Numbered from the stretch's first letter, positions 7,713 through 16,550 are shown. The stretch: 64,000 nt of DNA from an uncultured Clostridia bacterium (GCA_934254825.1 CAKQMB010000001.1:242481-306480), one strand, 5' to 3'. Numbers and translations: made by a program. Notes: generated by a model from the sequence alone, not told the origin.

Positions 7713-8276
7713 ATGAAATACGATATTACAAAGCCGCAGACAAAAGGAGCAAAGAGAGTGTTGGATTCCGTCGGCTCTGCTTTTTTCAATCTGCTTACGG
7801 AAAAAGACTTCGCCGATATTTCCATAAACGAAGTGTGCGACCGATCCGGTTATCCCCGCGCTACGTTTTATAATTATTTCGACGATAAATACGACCTTTT
7901 AAACTACCTTTGGTATTCCGTCACAAAGGAAATCAATCTTGAAGAATACGCGAACATCGCTCCCCAAAACAGGTTGCCCGTATTCTTCGACAGACTCTAT
8001 AATCTGTTCGATAAATGGTCGGAGCAGATACAACGAATCGTCGAACACAATCAGGCGGACGATTATTTTATGAGCAGTATTCGCATTTACCTGAATTCGC
8101 AGATAAAAACGATATGCGAAAGTTGCGTTGAACCGCTGCGCGGAATTCCGAGCGAAATGCTTGCCGAGCATTATGCAAATACGCTTTATCTTGTGATGGA
8201 ATGGCGTTTTCTGAAAGGCAACGATACGCCGAAAGAAACGTTATTCGGATATCTGACCAGGTTGTTAAAATTGTAA
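7713..8276 (+). CDS. TetR/AcrR family transcriptional regulator
   Basis: A 187-aa one-component regulator. Residues about 15-60 form the TetR DNA-binding domain, with FADISINEVCDRSGYPRATF followed by YNYFDDKYDLL, the typical helix-turn-helix plus YxYF motif. The remaining 125 residues are a helical ligand-binding domain resembling the C-terminal domain often seen in Clostridial TetR proteins. AAAGGAG lies upstream of the ATG. It is transcribed away from the EFR1/SDR genes and ends in a strong bidirectional terminator, so it likely controls its own promoter and the divergent operon. Confidence 0.88.
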   Translation: MKYDITKPQTKGAKRVLDSVGSAFFNLLTEKDFADISINEVCDRSGYPRATFYNYFDDKYDLLNYLWYSVTKEINLEEYANIAPQNRLPVFFDRLYNLFDKWSEQIQRIVEHNQADDYFMSSIRIYLNSQIKTICESCVEPLRGIPSEMLAEHYANTLYLVMEWRFLKGNDTPKETLFGYLTRLLKL

Positions 8277-8290
8277 TCATACACTGAAAA

Positions 8291-8327
8291 GACCGCTATC
8301 CGTTTTATTGGATAGCGGTCTTTTTTT
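8291..8327. terminator. bidirectional intrinsic terminator
   Basis: GACCGCTATCC and GGATAGCGGTC pair around a short loop, with seven T on the plus side and TTTT on the minus side. It serves the convergent TetR and ABC-permease genes. Confidence 0.9.
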
Positions 8328-8399
8328 ATATGGTTTTATGTATATCGCTCCGCATTTGAATTGAAACCCGATATTGTGTTTTCGACAGTCAACAGCAAA

Positions 8400-8450
8400 A
8401 AAATGTGATCTATAAGAAAAAACGCGCCGTCGGCGGCGGTGATATCCTAT
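8400..8450. repeat. fragment resembling the tRNA-Thr-linked repeat units
   Basis: The stretch GCGCCGTCGGCGGCGGTGAT around 8421-8441 closely matches GCGCCGTCGTCGGCGGTGAT in the units at 11149-11670, including the following AT-rich context. It may be a relic of that repeat. The rest of 8328-8507 holds nothing else recognisable. Confidence 0.4.
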
Positions 8451-8507
8451 CCCGACTTCTTCTTTCAAAATTATAGACATCTTACTCGTAGAAATTTAAT
8501 TGCTCTC

Positions 8508-9248
8508 TTATTCCCATCGGAAAAAACACGCGGAGAGAACGGAACAAACCGCGGTAACCCCAAGCATTACACAGATAGGTAGCAGTACGCTATTCGCACC
8601 GATACCGAGGAACATGTTTTTCATCATCGTCAGCCCTTGCGTTAAAGGGAATACGCTGACAACCTGTTGCATTGCCTTTGGCATAACCTCAATCGGAAGC
8701 GTCGTTCCCGAAAGTACAAGCATCGGGAAATAGAGAACGCACGCAATTATGCTTGCCTGTCTCGTATTCTTCGCAACGCCGCCGACCAACATACCGATTG
8801 ACAGAGTTGAGAGCATTGTAAGTGCCCAACTGCCGAGAAATGCCCAGAACGAACCGTGTAGTTTTACACCCCACAAGAGTGCGACAACAGACAGCGTTGC
8901 AAGGGATACGGCACAGTAGATAACGTACATAGCAAGTTCCACGCCGAGAATAAATACGGGACTAACAGGCGTAACGCGCAATCTTTTGAGAATTTTCATC
9001 TCTCGTAAGCCCGATACAGCGAGCGGCAATCCCATCAATCCGCTTGCGCAAATCGCAATTGCCCCAACCGCGCCGAAAGACTGTTCCAAAGCAGTATAAC
9101 TTGCCCCGTCATAAGCAGGTTTCGCACCATATACAATGCCGAGAATAATGAACACTATAAGCGGCATAATTACGGCAAAAATCACCATATTCATATCCCT
9201 CAGGCTGAGCTTCAACTCGGTTTTCAAAAAAGTAAAAAATCGTTTCAT
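8508..9248 (-). CDS. ABC-2 type transporter permease
   Basis: A 246-aa membrane protein of the ABC-2 (drug or polysaccharide exporter) class with six hydrophobic segments, starting FFTFLKTELKLSLRDMNM and then VIFAVIMPLIVFIILGIVYG. The conserved cytosolic stretch REMKILKRLRVTPVSP and the later VLSGTTLPIEVMPKAMQ loop are typical of such permeases. Its start overlaps the ATPase gene by 4 bp (ATGA), so the two form one exporter. The substrate is unknown; the AraC/GyrI-like regulator at the head of the operon suggests a drug-type ligand. Confidence 0.9.
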   Translation of the reverse strand: MKRFFTFLKTELKLSLRDMNMVIFAVIMPLIVFIILGIVYGAKPAYDGASYTALEQSFGAVGAIAICASGLMGLPLAVSGLREMKILKRLRVTPVSPVFILGVELAMYVIYCAVSLATLSVVALLWGVKLHGSFWAFLGSWALTMLSTLSIGMLVGGVAKNTRQASIIACVLYFPMLVLSGTTLPIEVMPKAMQQVVSVFPLTQGLTMMKNMFLGIGANSVLLPICVMLGVTAVCSVLSACFFRWE

Positions 9249-9967
9249 GCGTCCACCTCCTCATCGGATAATTTTAAGTATGCATCTTCAAAGTGTTCGA
9301 CGTCGCACTGACTCTTTGCTTGTTCAACAGTTCCGCGGAAGACGACAGTCCCCTTTTTCAGAATACAAATCTCATCACACAAAGCTTCGACTTCATCCAT
9401 AAAGTGAGAAGTCAGAAATATTGTAAGACCTTGTTTTTTTAGCGATTCAAGCGTTTTCCACACACTACGCCGTGCTTTTGCATCGAGCCCCGTTGTCAGT
9501 TCGTCAAGGAAAACTATCTCCGGTTGAGGGATCAGTGCGATGACAATGAAAAGCCGCTGGCGTTCGCCGCCGGAAAGACTTTTCACCGCAGCTTTTGTTT
9601 TATCACCAATGCCGAACTGCTCGCAAAGCGTGCGCCAATCGGCAGGTTTGCGATAAAGACTTGCCGTTTCTCCGCAAAGTTCGGAAACCTTGATTTCCTT
9701 CTGATAATCACCCTCTTGGAACTGTACGCCGACGCGTTCAAATAATGAGCGGCGTTGCTTTTTCGGATCTTGTCCAAGCAACCGAACCGTTCCCTCGTCA
9801 GCTTTCTTCGTGCCGAGTATGCACTCTATCGTGGTGCTTTTTCCCGCGCCGTTTGCTCCGAGCAGTCCGAATACCGTGCCTCTTTTCACCGAAAGATTCA
9901 AATTGTCGACTACGGTTTTTTCTCCATATTTTTTCGTTAATCCTTCGACAAAAATCGCTTCGCTCAT
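9245..9967 (-). CDS. ABC transporter ATP-binding protein
   Basis: A 240-aa nucleotide-binding subunit with Walker A GANGAGKS near residue 38, Q-loop in GVQFQEGDYQ, signature LSGGERQR, Walker B IVFLDELTTGLD and switch histidine in LTSHFMDEVE. It powers export through the permease encoded immediately downstream. It overlaps its neighbours by 4 bp on both sides, so the three genes are translationally coupled. The glutamate after the Walker B aspartate (DE) is present, so it should hydrolyse ATP. Confidence 0.94.
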   Translation of the reverse strand: MSEAIFVEGLTKKYGEKTVVDNLNLSVKRGTVFGLLGANGAGKSTTIECILGTKKADEGTVRLLGQDPKKQRRSLFERVGVQFQEGDYQKEIKVSELCGETASLYRKPADWRTLCEQFGIGDKTKAAVKSLSGGERQRLFIVIALIPQPEIVFLDELTTGLDAKARRSVWKTLESLKKQGLTIFLTSHFMDEVEALCDEICILKKGTVVFRGTVEQAKSQCDVEHFEDAYLKLSDEEVDA

Positions 9968-10848
9968 TTTTGAATCCTCCGCACGGCTCTCAGCTCAATG
10001 TATCCGCGCTGTCCGCGAGGTTCTAATTGAATGCGCGGATTTTCATCGTCCCAAAGGTAGCCGATGACGGACGGATCGTAACTATCCATTGCCGCTTGTA
10101 CGGTGCGGATAGCTTCGCAATAATCTTCTTCACGGAAAGACGGTCCTTGAAACATAAGATATTCTGCTTCGGGCAGATGAATGGTTTCAAAACCATCGGG
10201 AATTATTCCCACATAGTCGGTTTCGACCTCAACACCTTGCACATAGGTGGATGTATTCGGCTTTTTGTATTTTTCGGGTAGCCACATGGCAACCGGTTCT
10301 CCGCAGGGCGACTTCATGCTCATAAGAATACCCCAAACGTCACAACTGACTTCTTCGCAGTAGGGAAAGTAGTCCGCAGCCTGCTTGCCGCGTTTGATAA
10401 TACACAGGCGTTCCGGTTTACGGATAACCTGAATGAAAATAGGTTGAATGTTTGACACGTCGATGTTCTCCTTTTTTAATTCTCGATATTTTGCGCCGTA
10501 AGGAATAAAGAAGGTGACAGGAACGGGATTTTTCATATAGTCGCTCGGATTTAACCCGAATTCTCTGTAAAATGCCCGTGTAAAGGTATCTACATTGGCA
10601 AATCCTGCGTCAAACGCCGCATCAATGACCTTTACGTTACCGCTTTTAAGTTGTTTAGCCGCCTGAGTAAGCCGAAATTTACGAATATACTCAGTCGGCG
10701 TCAGCCCAAGAGAGTCACGAAACAGTCGATAAGAATACCACGGAGAAAACAACGACGCGCGCGCTAAGTCCGACAAATTGATTTCTTCCGCATTATTCTT
10801 CTCGATATAATCCTGCATTCGCTGGACAGCCAAAATCTGTTCTTTCAT
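9964..10848 (-). CDS. AraC family regulator with GyrI-like effector domain
   Basis: A 294-aa regulator. The N-terminal 110 residues hold two AraC helix-turn-helix motifs (INLSDLARASLFSPWYSYRLF and VIDAAFDAGFANVDTFTRAFYREFG). Residues 125-290 form an effector-binding domain of the GyrI/Rob/BltR type, known for binding cationic drugs, and end with IELRAVRRIQK. It heads the operon and so probably activates the ABC exporter in response to its substrate. AAGGAG lies upstream of the ATG and a TATAAT -10 element lies near 10881, although its -35 is poor. Confidence 0.9.
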   Translation of the reverse strand: MKEQILAVQRMQDYIEKNNAEEINLSDLARASLFSPWYSYRLFRDSLGLTPTEYIRKFRLTQAAKQLKSGNVKVIDAAFDAGFANVDTFTRAFYREFGLNPSDYMKNPVPVTFFIPYGAKYRELKKENIDVSNIQPIFIQVIRKPERLCIIKRGKQAADYFPYCEEVSCDVWGILMSMKSPCGEPVAMWLPEKYKKPNTSTYVQGVEVETDYVGIIPDGFETIHLPEAEYLMFQGPSFREEDYCEAIRTVQAAMDSYDPSVIGYLWDDENPRIQLEPRGQRGYIELRAVRRIQK

Positions 10849-10977
10849 ATTCCTTTAACTCCTTACAGACAACAATTATAGCGCAGACGACAATTTTTTT
10901 CTCGACTTTCCTTGCCTTTTTACTTTTGAAATATATGATAATATTATTTTCTATTGTTTTGTTTTTTTCAATATAAA

Positions 10978-11119
10978 AAAAGCAAGATCGTCAGTTCGAG
11001 TCCTGTTTTTCAAAAAACAGGTCAAAATGCAGCTCTTAAATTCAAATATTTCGCGAAGCGCGCAAAACACTAAATATAGTAACAAAAAGCACAAGACCTA
11101 CTAAATCTTGTGTTTTTTT
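10978..11119. other. intergenic region with tRNA-like scrap and terminator
   Basis: GTCAGTTCGAGTCCTG at 10990-11005 looks like the T-arm of a degraded tRNA; no other arm can be found. At 11090-11112 CACAAGA and TCTTGTG pair with T-runs on both sides, a possible terminator for tRNA-Thr-region transcripts. Nothing else is recognisable between 10849 and 11148. Confidence 0.4.
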
Positions 11120-11148
11120 GTGTTTTGTAGCTTTTTCGTACTACAAAG

Positions 11149-11368
11149 ATGGAGCTACCGGCAGGACTTGTAAGGAGCGAGACAATGTGTGCGCTTGTCA
11201 CTTTATCGTTGCTTATTTTGTCTCGCGACGGAAAAGCCATTTGCCCGACTTAAATTATTATATATTTTTCGGCAAATGGCGTCACCGCGACGCGGCGCGC
11301 AAAGAATAATATATACAAAGAAGAAAGCGCTCCGTCGTCGGCGGTGATAGCCGGGCAGTAACTCCAAA
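11149..11368. repeat. hairpin-rich tRNA-linked repeat, unit 1
   Basis: About 220 bp, around 88% similar by eye to unit 2 at 11447-11670. The ends form an inverted repeat that copies the 3' end of tRNA-Thr (GGAGCTACCGGCAGG at the left, complement of TTGGAGTTACTGCCCGG at the right). Inside are three hairpins: GCGAGACAA/TTGTCTCGC, GCCATTTGC/GCAAATGGC, and TCACCGCGACGCGGC paired with the GTCGTCGGCGGTGA stretch. No convincing ORF. A terminator-like stem (GACCGAG/CTCGGTC) separates it from unit 2. Confidence 0.75.
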
Positions 11369-11446
11369 TCGGATAACCCGACATATCGAACGAAAAAGAA
11401 CAAAAAAAAAGACCGAGCCGTATTTCGTATAACACAACTCGGTCCG

Positions 11447-11670
11447 ATTTGGAGCTACTGGCCGGACTTGTAAGGAGCGAGACAATGTGTGCGCTTGTTT
11501 CTTTATAGTCGCTTATTTTGTCTTGCGACGGAAAAGCCATTTGCTCGACTTAAATTATTATATATTTTTCGGCAAATGGCGTCACCGCGACGCGGCGTGC
11601 AAAAAAATAATATATACAAAGAAGAAAGCGCGCCGTCGTCGGCGGTGATAGCCGGGCAGTTGCTCCAAAT
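11447..11670. repeat. hairpin-rich tRNA-linked repeat, unit 2
   Basis: Second copy of the unit. Its left end TTTGGAGCTACTGGCCGG is identical to the region at 11739-11756 covering the 3' end of tRNA-Thr, and its right end is a near-perfect inverted copy. The internal stems match unit 1. The arrangement tRNA end, terminator, unit, terminator, unit suggests tandem duplication of the tRNA tail together with an inserted structured sequence. Confidence 0.75.
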
Positions 11671-11694
11671 TGAATTCCGTATGGTGTAACTAAT

Positions 11695-11735
11695 AAATAA
11701 AAAACCGAGTTAAGCCTTTTTGGATTAACCCGGTT
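11695..11735 (-). terminator. terminator of tRNA-Thr
   Basis: On the minus strand, AACCGGGTTAA and TTAACTCGGTT pair and are followed by TTTTTATTT, directly after the tRNA 3' end. Confidence 0.75.
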
Positions 11736-11740
11736 CGATT

Positions 11741-11816
11741 TGGAGCTACTGGCCGGACTTGAACCGGCGACCTGCTGATTACGAATCAGCTGCTCTACCG
11801 ACTGAGCCACAGTAGC
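11741..11816 (-). tRNA. tRNA-Thr (anticodon CGT), CCA encoded
   Basis: A complete 76-nt cloverleaf on the minus strand: acceptor GCTACTG/CAGTAGC, D-arm with GGCTCAGTCGGTAGAGC, anticodon stem GCTGA/TCAGC around TTCGTAA (anticodon CGT), T-arm GCCGG-TTCAAGT-CCGGC, discriminator T and encoded CCA. Two partial copies of its 3' end occur just downstream in the repeat units. Confidence 0.95.
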
Positions 11817-12146
11817 GACAAAACAAAGTCATCAAACTTTGCTTATGTATTATAACACAATAAAGAACAATAAGCAACAATTTTTCGGTGTTATTTTTCC
11901 TTTTTGTAAATTTTTTTTATCATACCGAAAAAACAAAACATAAAACAATTTTTTTACTTATCATCGTTGTTTTATTTTTGTAACTTTCGGACAACTGCCG
12001 CCGCAGATCATTCAAAAATATCAAAATTCGTCTATATCCGTTAAATCAAGCTTCGAAACCGATTTCCCGAGCATGAACGCGTTTAAACAAACCAACGCCG
12101 CAAATCATTGGTTTTTTCGCTTTTAAACTATAAATTCGGCGCAATA

Positions 12147-12190
12147 AAAAAACGCCGATTAGCCGATAATCGACTTATAGGCGGCTTTTT
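12147..12190 (+). terminator. possible terminator containing the dispersed 13-mer
   Basis: AACGCCGATTAGCC and GGCGGC flank the motif GATAATCGACTTATAGGC (12165-12182) and are followed by TTTTT. The stem is weak, so termination is uncertain; the motif copy itself is clear. The rest of 11817-12146 is AT-rich and shows nothing recognisable. Confidence 0.4.
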
Positions 12191-12213
12191 GATATTTAAT
12201 GCTACAAAAAAAC

Positions 12214-12250
12214 AAAACGAAAGGCGACAAAAAAATCCCCTTTCGTTTTA
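12214..12250. terminator. terminator after the P-type ATPase
   Basis: AAAACGAAAGG and CCTTTCGTTTT pair across a 14-nt loop, with T-rich sequence on the minus side, 20 bp after the ATPase stop. Confidence 0.7.
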
Positions 12251-12270
12251 TTTACAAACAAGTTTTTAGA

Positions 12271-14454
12271 TCACTTTTTCTTCCATTTTAAAAGCAAAGC
12301 GGAGTTTGCAATAACGAGAACAGAACCCGCGTTATGCACGAGCGCGCCGACAACAGGACTTAATATACCCGTTATCGCGAGCGCGATCGCAAGGAAATTC
12401 AATCCCATAGAAAAGCACATATTTAGCTTGATCGTCGTCATCATTCGCTTGGAGAGAGCGAGCAAATGCGGCAGTTCCTTAACCTCGTCGTCGATAAGGG
12501 CGATATCCGCCGCGTCGACCGCGATATCGCTTCCCACTCCGCCCATAGCTATGCCTACGTCGGCTTTTTTGAGGGCGGGCGCGTCGTTTATGCCGTCTCC
12601 GATCATACAAACGGACTCCTTGCCGCTCTGATAACTCTCTATGTATTTAAGTTTATCCTCGGGCAGGCAATTCGCGTGAATTTCCGTTATATGAAGTCTC
12701 TCGCCGATAGATTTCGCCGCGTTTTCGTTGTCGCCCGTAAGCAAAACGGGAGTAACGCCGATTTTTTTGATTTCGTCTATCATACCCGCGCTTTCCTTTC
12801 GTTCCGTGTCGGAAAGTACTATATAACCCGCGAGTTTTTGCCCTACGCTTATATAAATAACCGTGCAACCTTCTAAAAGGTGTTTTTCCGTTTGCTTTAA
12901 CACGCTTTCGGATATAACCGCGCCGCATTTTCGCATAAGTTTTTGATTGCCCGCAGAAACCATAACTTCGCCGATCAAAGCGGTAACGCCTTCACCGGGA
13001 ATCATTTCGAAATTTTCGGGTTTAATGATTTTGATATTATTTTTCGCGGCACATAAAACTATCGCTTTGCCGAGCGGATGCTCCGAAAGCTGTTCTGCGG
13101 AAGCGACAAAGCTATAAATTTCCTCGTCGGTATAATCGGAAAGGACGCTTTTCACTTCTCTCACCTCGGGCGTTCCGTAAGTAAGCGTTCCCGTTTTGTC
13201 GAAGGTGATTTTCGTGGCTTTGGCGAGCCGTTCGAGAGCGTCGCCCTCGCGGACAAGAAATCCGTGTTTCGTGGCGTTTCCTATCGCCGCCATAATCGCG
13301 GTGGGGGTTGCGAGAACGAGCGCGCACGGACAGAACACGACGAGAATTGTTACGGCTCGGATTATTTCGCCCGTAATCGCCCAGGTAAGACCCGCCGCCG
13401 TCAACGCTATAACTACGACACAGGTTGCCCACTTATCCGCAAGTCCGACGATTTTCGCCTTGCTCGCGTCCGCCGAACGAACAAGATCTATCATACGCTG
13501 AATGGAGCTGTCCGCGCCGACCCTCAATGCCCGCATTTCGAATACTCCAAACTGATTTACCGTACCCGAGGACACTTCGTCGCCGACCGTTTTGTCGACG
13601 GGAAGCGATTCGCCCGTCATAACCGCCTGATTTATCGAGGTTTGCCCCGAAATTATAACCCCGTCCACGGGAACGGTTTCGCCCGGTAAAACGCGGATAA
13701 TATCCCCGACTTTCACCTCTTCCGCGGGAATAATTTTTTCGGTTTCGCCCGACTCGCCCGAAATAACCCTTGCCGTTTGCGGCGTTAAGCGAACGAGTTT
13801 TTCAATCCCCGCTCTTGCTTTCGCAACGGGTTAAATCCTCTAAAAGCGCGCCGAGCTGCATAATGAACGCAACTTCGCCAGCCGCGAAATCCTCGCCGAT
13901 ACAAAGCGAAGCTATTATCGCCATAGAAACAAGCACGTCGGCTTTGATATCGAACGCGGTTACAAGCCCGATTATCGCTTCGACATGCCAGACAAGAATA
14001 AAACAAACCTTGCCAAAACGCCGCAATTTTCGCGCTTTTTGTCAAATTCTCGCTTGAAGTACAGTAAGTACATCTGCGTTCGCCTTTACCAAAAATCATC
14101 GAAAATATCGGCGTTTTGGTCGGAACGAGTCTGACGGCGGATTTTTAGACTAAGACAAGGCGCGCGAGCGCGTTCATACTCTATGTATAACACGGGAGCG
14201 GAACGCAGTATTAGTCAAAAAAACGCCGTCAGACCACGGTTTGTTTTATTCTTGTCTGGCATCGGAATACCGCATAAAATCACGGACACCCACGCTACGT
14301 CGAACGGCAAATTCCACCACCCGAGCTTCTGATTTAAAAAGCTTAAAATAACGGAAACTCCCGCGATTATCAAGAATGCAATCTCTTTTTTAATTCCGCC
14401 GAGTTCCATAAACTTCTCGACTTTCTCCGCGATATTGTTTATAAACTTTTTCAT
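12271..14454 (-). pseudogene. heavy-metal P1B-type ATPase, broken by an element and a frameshift
   Basis: The gene starts at 14454 after a GGAGAGAGG site (MKKFINNIAEKVEKFMELGG), encodes the first membrane helices to CGIP, and is then interrupted by the element at 13987-14260. It resumes with VEAIIGLVTAFDIKADVLV and reaches GALLEDLT, where one extra C in ACCCGTTGC (about 13828) shifts the frame. The remainder is complete: VPVDGVI, FCPCALVLATPTA (metal-site CPC), FDKTGTLT (phosphorylated Asp), GDGINDAPAL, and C-terminal helices with VHNAGSVLVIANS. No N-terminal HMA domain is present. The CsoR-type regulator and operators upstream suggest copper, but the last helices do not match the usual Cu or Zn signatures, so the ion is uncertain. 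As written no full protein can be made. Confidence 0.85.
13987..14260. mobile_element. structured two-arm mobile element, copy B
   Basis: 274 bp, inverse orientation to copy A. The terminal inverted repeat is perfect over 25 bp, including the adjoining AT (13985-13986 and 14261-14262); it begins GCCAGACAAGAATAAAAC. The internal arms GTCTGACGGCG/CGCCGTCAGAC and CCAAAACGCCG/CGGCGTTTTGG are perfect. It carries no ORF. It interrupts the P-type ATPase gene between CGIP and VEA, where one further base appears to be missing, so simple excision would not restore that frame. Confidence 0.85.
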
Positions 14455-14514
14455 ACCTCTCTCCTTTTTTCTTCCGATTTTTTGCTCGTAAAGCGCTTAC
14501 GAACTTTTATCAAT

Positions 14515-14555
14515 ATACCTATGGGGGTATATGTATATTATACCCGTATGGGTAT
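14515..14555. promoter_or_regulatory. two CsoR-type operators upstream of the ATPase
   Basis: ATACCTATGGGGGTAT (14515-14530) and ATACCCGTATGGGTAT (14540-14555) are near-palindromes of the G-tract type bound by CsoR/RcnR repressors. They lie about 60-100 bp upstream of the ATPase start and match a third site before csoR. Confidence 0.75.
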
Positions 14556-14697
14556 GCTTTGTCAAGGAAAAAACAATAAAAAATTATGTAAACTGCAAAT
14601 TTTTAAGCACAAAAAAACGGCAACTCGCGTTACCGTTCGATATTGTCCGGGAAAATCACAAATCGCGACAAGCTGTAATATATAAGTTATATAAAAA

Positions 14698-14973
14698 TTA
14701 CTGCATATTCGCGAACCGTTCTACGGCTTTCGTGAAATCCTCGATGGTTTTATCCGCGTCGCCGTGCTCGATACCGTCTCTCACGCAATGTCTGATATGC
14801 CCTTCCAGAACGGCCTGCCCCGCCTTGTTAAGAGCGGATTTCGCCGCGCTTATCTGAGACAAAATATCCTCGCAAGGAATATCTTCGTCGATCATTCTGT
14901 CAATCGCCTGTATCTGACCTATAATTTTGGCTAATCTTCTATGTAAATTGGGAGAATCTATACACTGTTTCAT
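14698..14973 (-). CDS. csoR: CsoR-family metal-sensing repressor
   Basis: A 91-aa all-helical repressor of the CsoR/RcnR (DUF156) family. The start at 14973 (MKQCIDSPNL) follows AAAAGGAGC; a longer frame from 15027 lacks a ribosome site. The metal ligands fit the CsoR Cu(I) triad: Cys34, His59 and Cys63, with the same 25- and 4-residue spacing as Cys36/His61/Cys65 of the M. tuberculosis protein. Apo-protein would bind the three ATACC...GGTAT palindromes and release on copper binding, derepressing itself and the ATPase 240 bp downstream. Confidence 0.9.
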   Translation of the reverse strand: MKQCIDSPNLHRRLAKIIGQIQAIDRMIDEDIPCEDILSQISAAKSALNKAGQAVLEGHIRHCVRDGIEHGDADKTIEDFTKAVERFANMQ

Positions 14974-15038
14974 TTTTCTTGCTCCTTTTCGGATTTTTAT
15001 CGCTTTTTTATTCGGATATACCGCCATAATACAACGCC

Positions 15039-15054
15039 ATACCGTTAGGGGTAT
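15039..15054. promoter_or_regulatory. CsoR-type operator upstream of csoR
   Basis: ATACCGTTAGGGGTAT is the same palindrome type as the two sites before the ATPase, 66 bp upstream of the csoR start, indicating autoregulation. Confidence 0.7.
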
Positions 15055-15179
15055 ATGTATATCAAACGAGAATAATATACCCGATTTTTATAAATAAGTC
15101 AAGAAAAATCGGTTATCGGTTTAACTTTGCGATCGTATTTTCTTTCGTAAACATTGTATTCGTTTCGATAAACTCCGTT

Positions 15180-15926
15180 TTATTTACCGATCAACTTTTT
15201 AAAAGAATTAGCGTTCAATATAGTATTCGATATAAATTTTCCTTTATAAAAATTTGCCCAGTTATTAAATATACAAGGCGCGTTTTTTGCTTTTTCCAAA
15301 GAATCGATTTTGACGAAGTTGATCGTAATATTATTTTCTTTCGCATATTCCGACAATTCTTTTACTTCATACTCCGCATAAGGACACTCATTACCGTAAA
15401 AAATCGTAAACTCCCGATTATCTATTTCCATTTTCCGGGCATTATCATTAAATTTCGGTTCTTCACCCGTTTCGAATTGAAGCGCCAGCAATTCATAATC
15501 GCCTATTGCGTCAACGACTTTAAAACCGTAATGAATAAAGAATTCTTTTTCGCCGATAAAAGGTTTTTTCTTTTTGGAAGTTAAAGTACAAATACCGCTC
15601 ATACCCTTTTCTTTGGAATCGTTTATCGCATATTCCAATAATTCCTTTGCAATTCCTTTGCCTTTAAAACTTCCTGCCACCCATAAGCAATAAATATATT
15701 CGTAATTCTTCCCGTCGACAGGCACCCAGGCGGTTTCTATCGGTTCATATTCAATAAATACTTTTCCTCTGGCATTCAACTTCCTGAAAACATGCCCGTC
15801 CGCCAGCTTACTTTTAATCCACTCCTTTTTCGCGTTAACGCCTATCTGATGCTTTTTGTCGCCGATAGCGCAACAGATATGCTCGTCGTCAATATTTTCC
15901 GATGTTAAATTTATGTACTCATTCAT
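15180..15926 (-). CDS. YoaP-type GNAT acetyltransferase
   Basis: A 248-aa two-domain protein. Residues 1-150 form a GNAT fold, with the acetyl-CoA loop region CLWVAGSFKGKGIAKELLEYA. Residues about 165-248 form a thioredoxin-like YoaP C-terminal domain beginning FTIFYGNECPYAEYEVKEL, with one of the usual cysteines retained and another in NAPCIFNNW. The acceptor substrate of this family is unknown to me. Its ATG sits 2 bp after the TetR stop and its ribosome site (GGAGTAAAATAGT) lies inside the end of that gene, so the two are cotranscribed. Confidence 0.85.
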   Translation of the reverse strand: MNEYINLTSENIDDEHICCAIGDKKHQIGVNAKKEWIKSKLADGHVFRKLNARGKVFIEYEPIETAWVPVDGKNYEYIYCLWVAGSFKGKGIAKELLEYAINDSKEKGMSGICTLTSKKKKPFIGEKEFFIHYGFKVVDAIGDYELLALQFETGEEPKFNDNARKMEIDNREFTIFYGNECPYAEYEVKELSEYAKENNITINFVKIDSLEKAKNAPCIFNNWANFYKGKFISNTILNANSFKKLIGK

Positions 15927-15927
15927 A

Positions 15928-16500
15928 CTATTTTACTCCTTCCAACGATTTGATACCGTTTATAATTATTTCCAACGATAAATCAAAACTGTCTTTGATC
16001 GATACGGGATTTCCGAAAGAATTATTGTTTACAAGCAAAGAAAAGCCCTCTAAAAAACTTCTTAGCGTTCTTATAATGTGATTTATATTTTCATCGCTGA
16101 TATCTAAGGGGCTCATTACCTTAAATATCATATTAAAAAGTTTTGCGGTAGCTTTTTCTTTTTCGATAGTTTCGTATTTGTTATACCACAGCATAGCGGT
16201 AAAAACCCCTTTATTATCGGTAGCGTAATCATAAAAAGCATAACACATATTCTTTAAAGCCTTATACCCCGATACCCCGACAGCCGAATCAAGTATTTTT
16301 TCTTCCGCCTGCTTCCAACCGTAGACCATAAGTCTTTGCCTTATTTCTTCAAGACTGCTTATATGATTGTACAAAGACGGCGATTTGATTTTTAATTCCT
16401 CGGCAATTATTTTAAGCGACAAATTATTTAATCCGACTTTATTTGCAATAGCAGCCGAAGTCTCGACGATAAGTTCGTCGCTGATATTATTTTTTGACAT
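15928..16500 (-). CDS. TetR/AcrR regulator with WHG-type C-terminal domain
   Basis: A 190-aa regulator. The start at 16500 (MSKNNISDELIVETSAAIAN) is chosen because GGAGGGC lies 6 bp upstream; the frame is open further up but covers the operator and promoter. The DNA-binding part is LNNLSLKIIAEELKIKSPSLYNHISSLEEI, a canonical TetR helix-turn-helix. The C-terminal domain (CYAFYDYATDNKGVFTAMLW) resembles the WHG ligand-binding domain. It heads a two-gene operon with the YoaP-type acetyltransferase and probably represses itself through the palindrome at 16534-16550. Confidence 0.88.
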   Translation of the reverse strand: MSKNNISDELIVETSAAIANKVGLNNLSLKIIAEELKIKSPSLYNHISSLEEIRQRLMVYGWKQAEEKILDSAVGVSGYKALKNMCYAFYDYATDNKGVFTAMLWYNKYETIEKEKATAKLFNMIFKVMSPLDISDENINHIIRTLRSFLEGFSLLVNNNSFGNPVSIKDSFDLSLEIIINGIKSLEGVK

Positions 16501-16533
16501 ATCGCCCTCCGTAACTAATCGTGATAATATTAT

Positions 16534-16550
16534 AACTAATTTAATTAGTT
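16534..16550. promoter_or_regulatory. palindromic operator of the TetR operon
   Basis: AACTAAT-TTA-ATTAGTT is a perfect 7-bp palindrome around 3 bp, 34 bp upstream of the start codon, with another AACTAAT half-site at 16513-16519. Confidence 0.7.
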
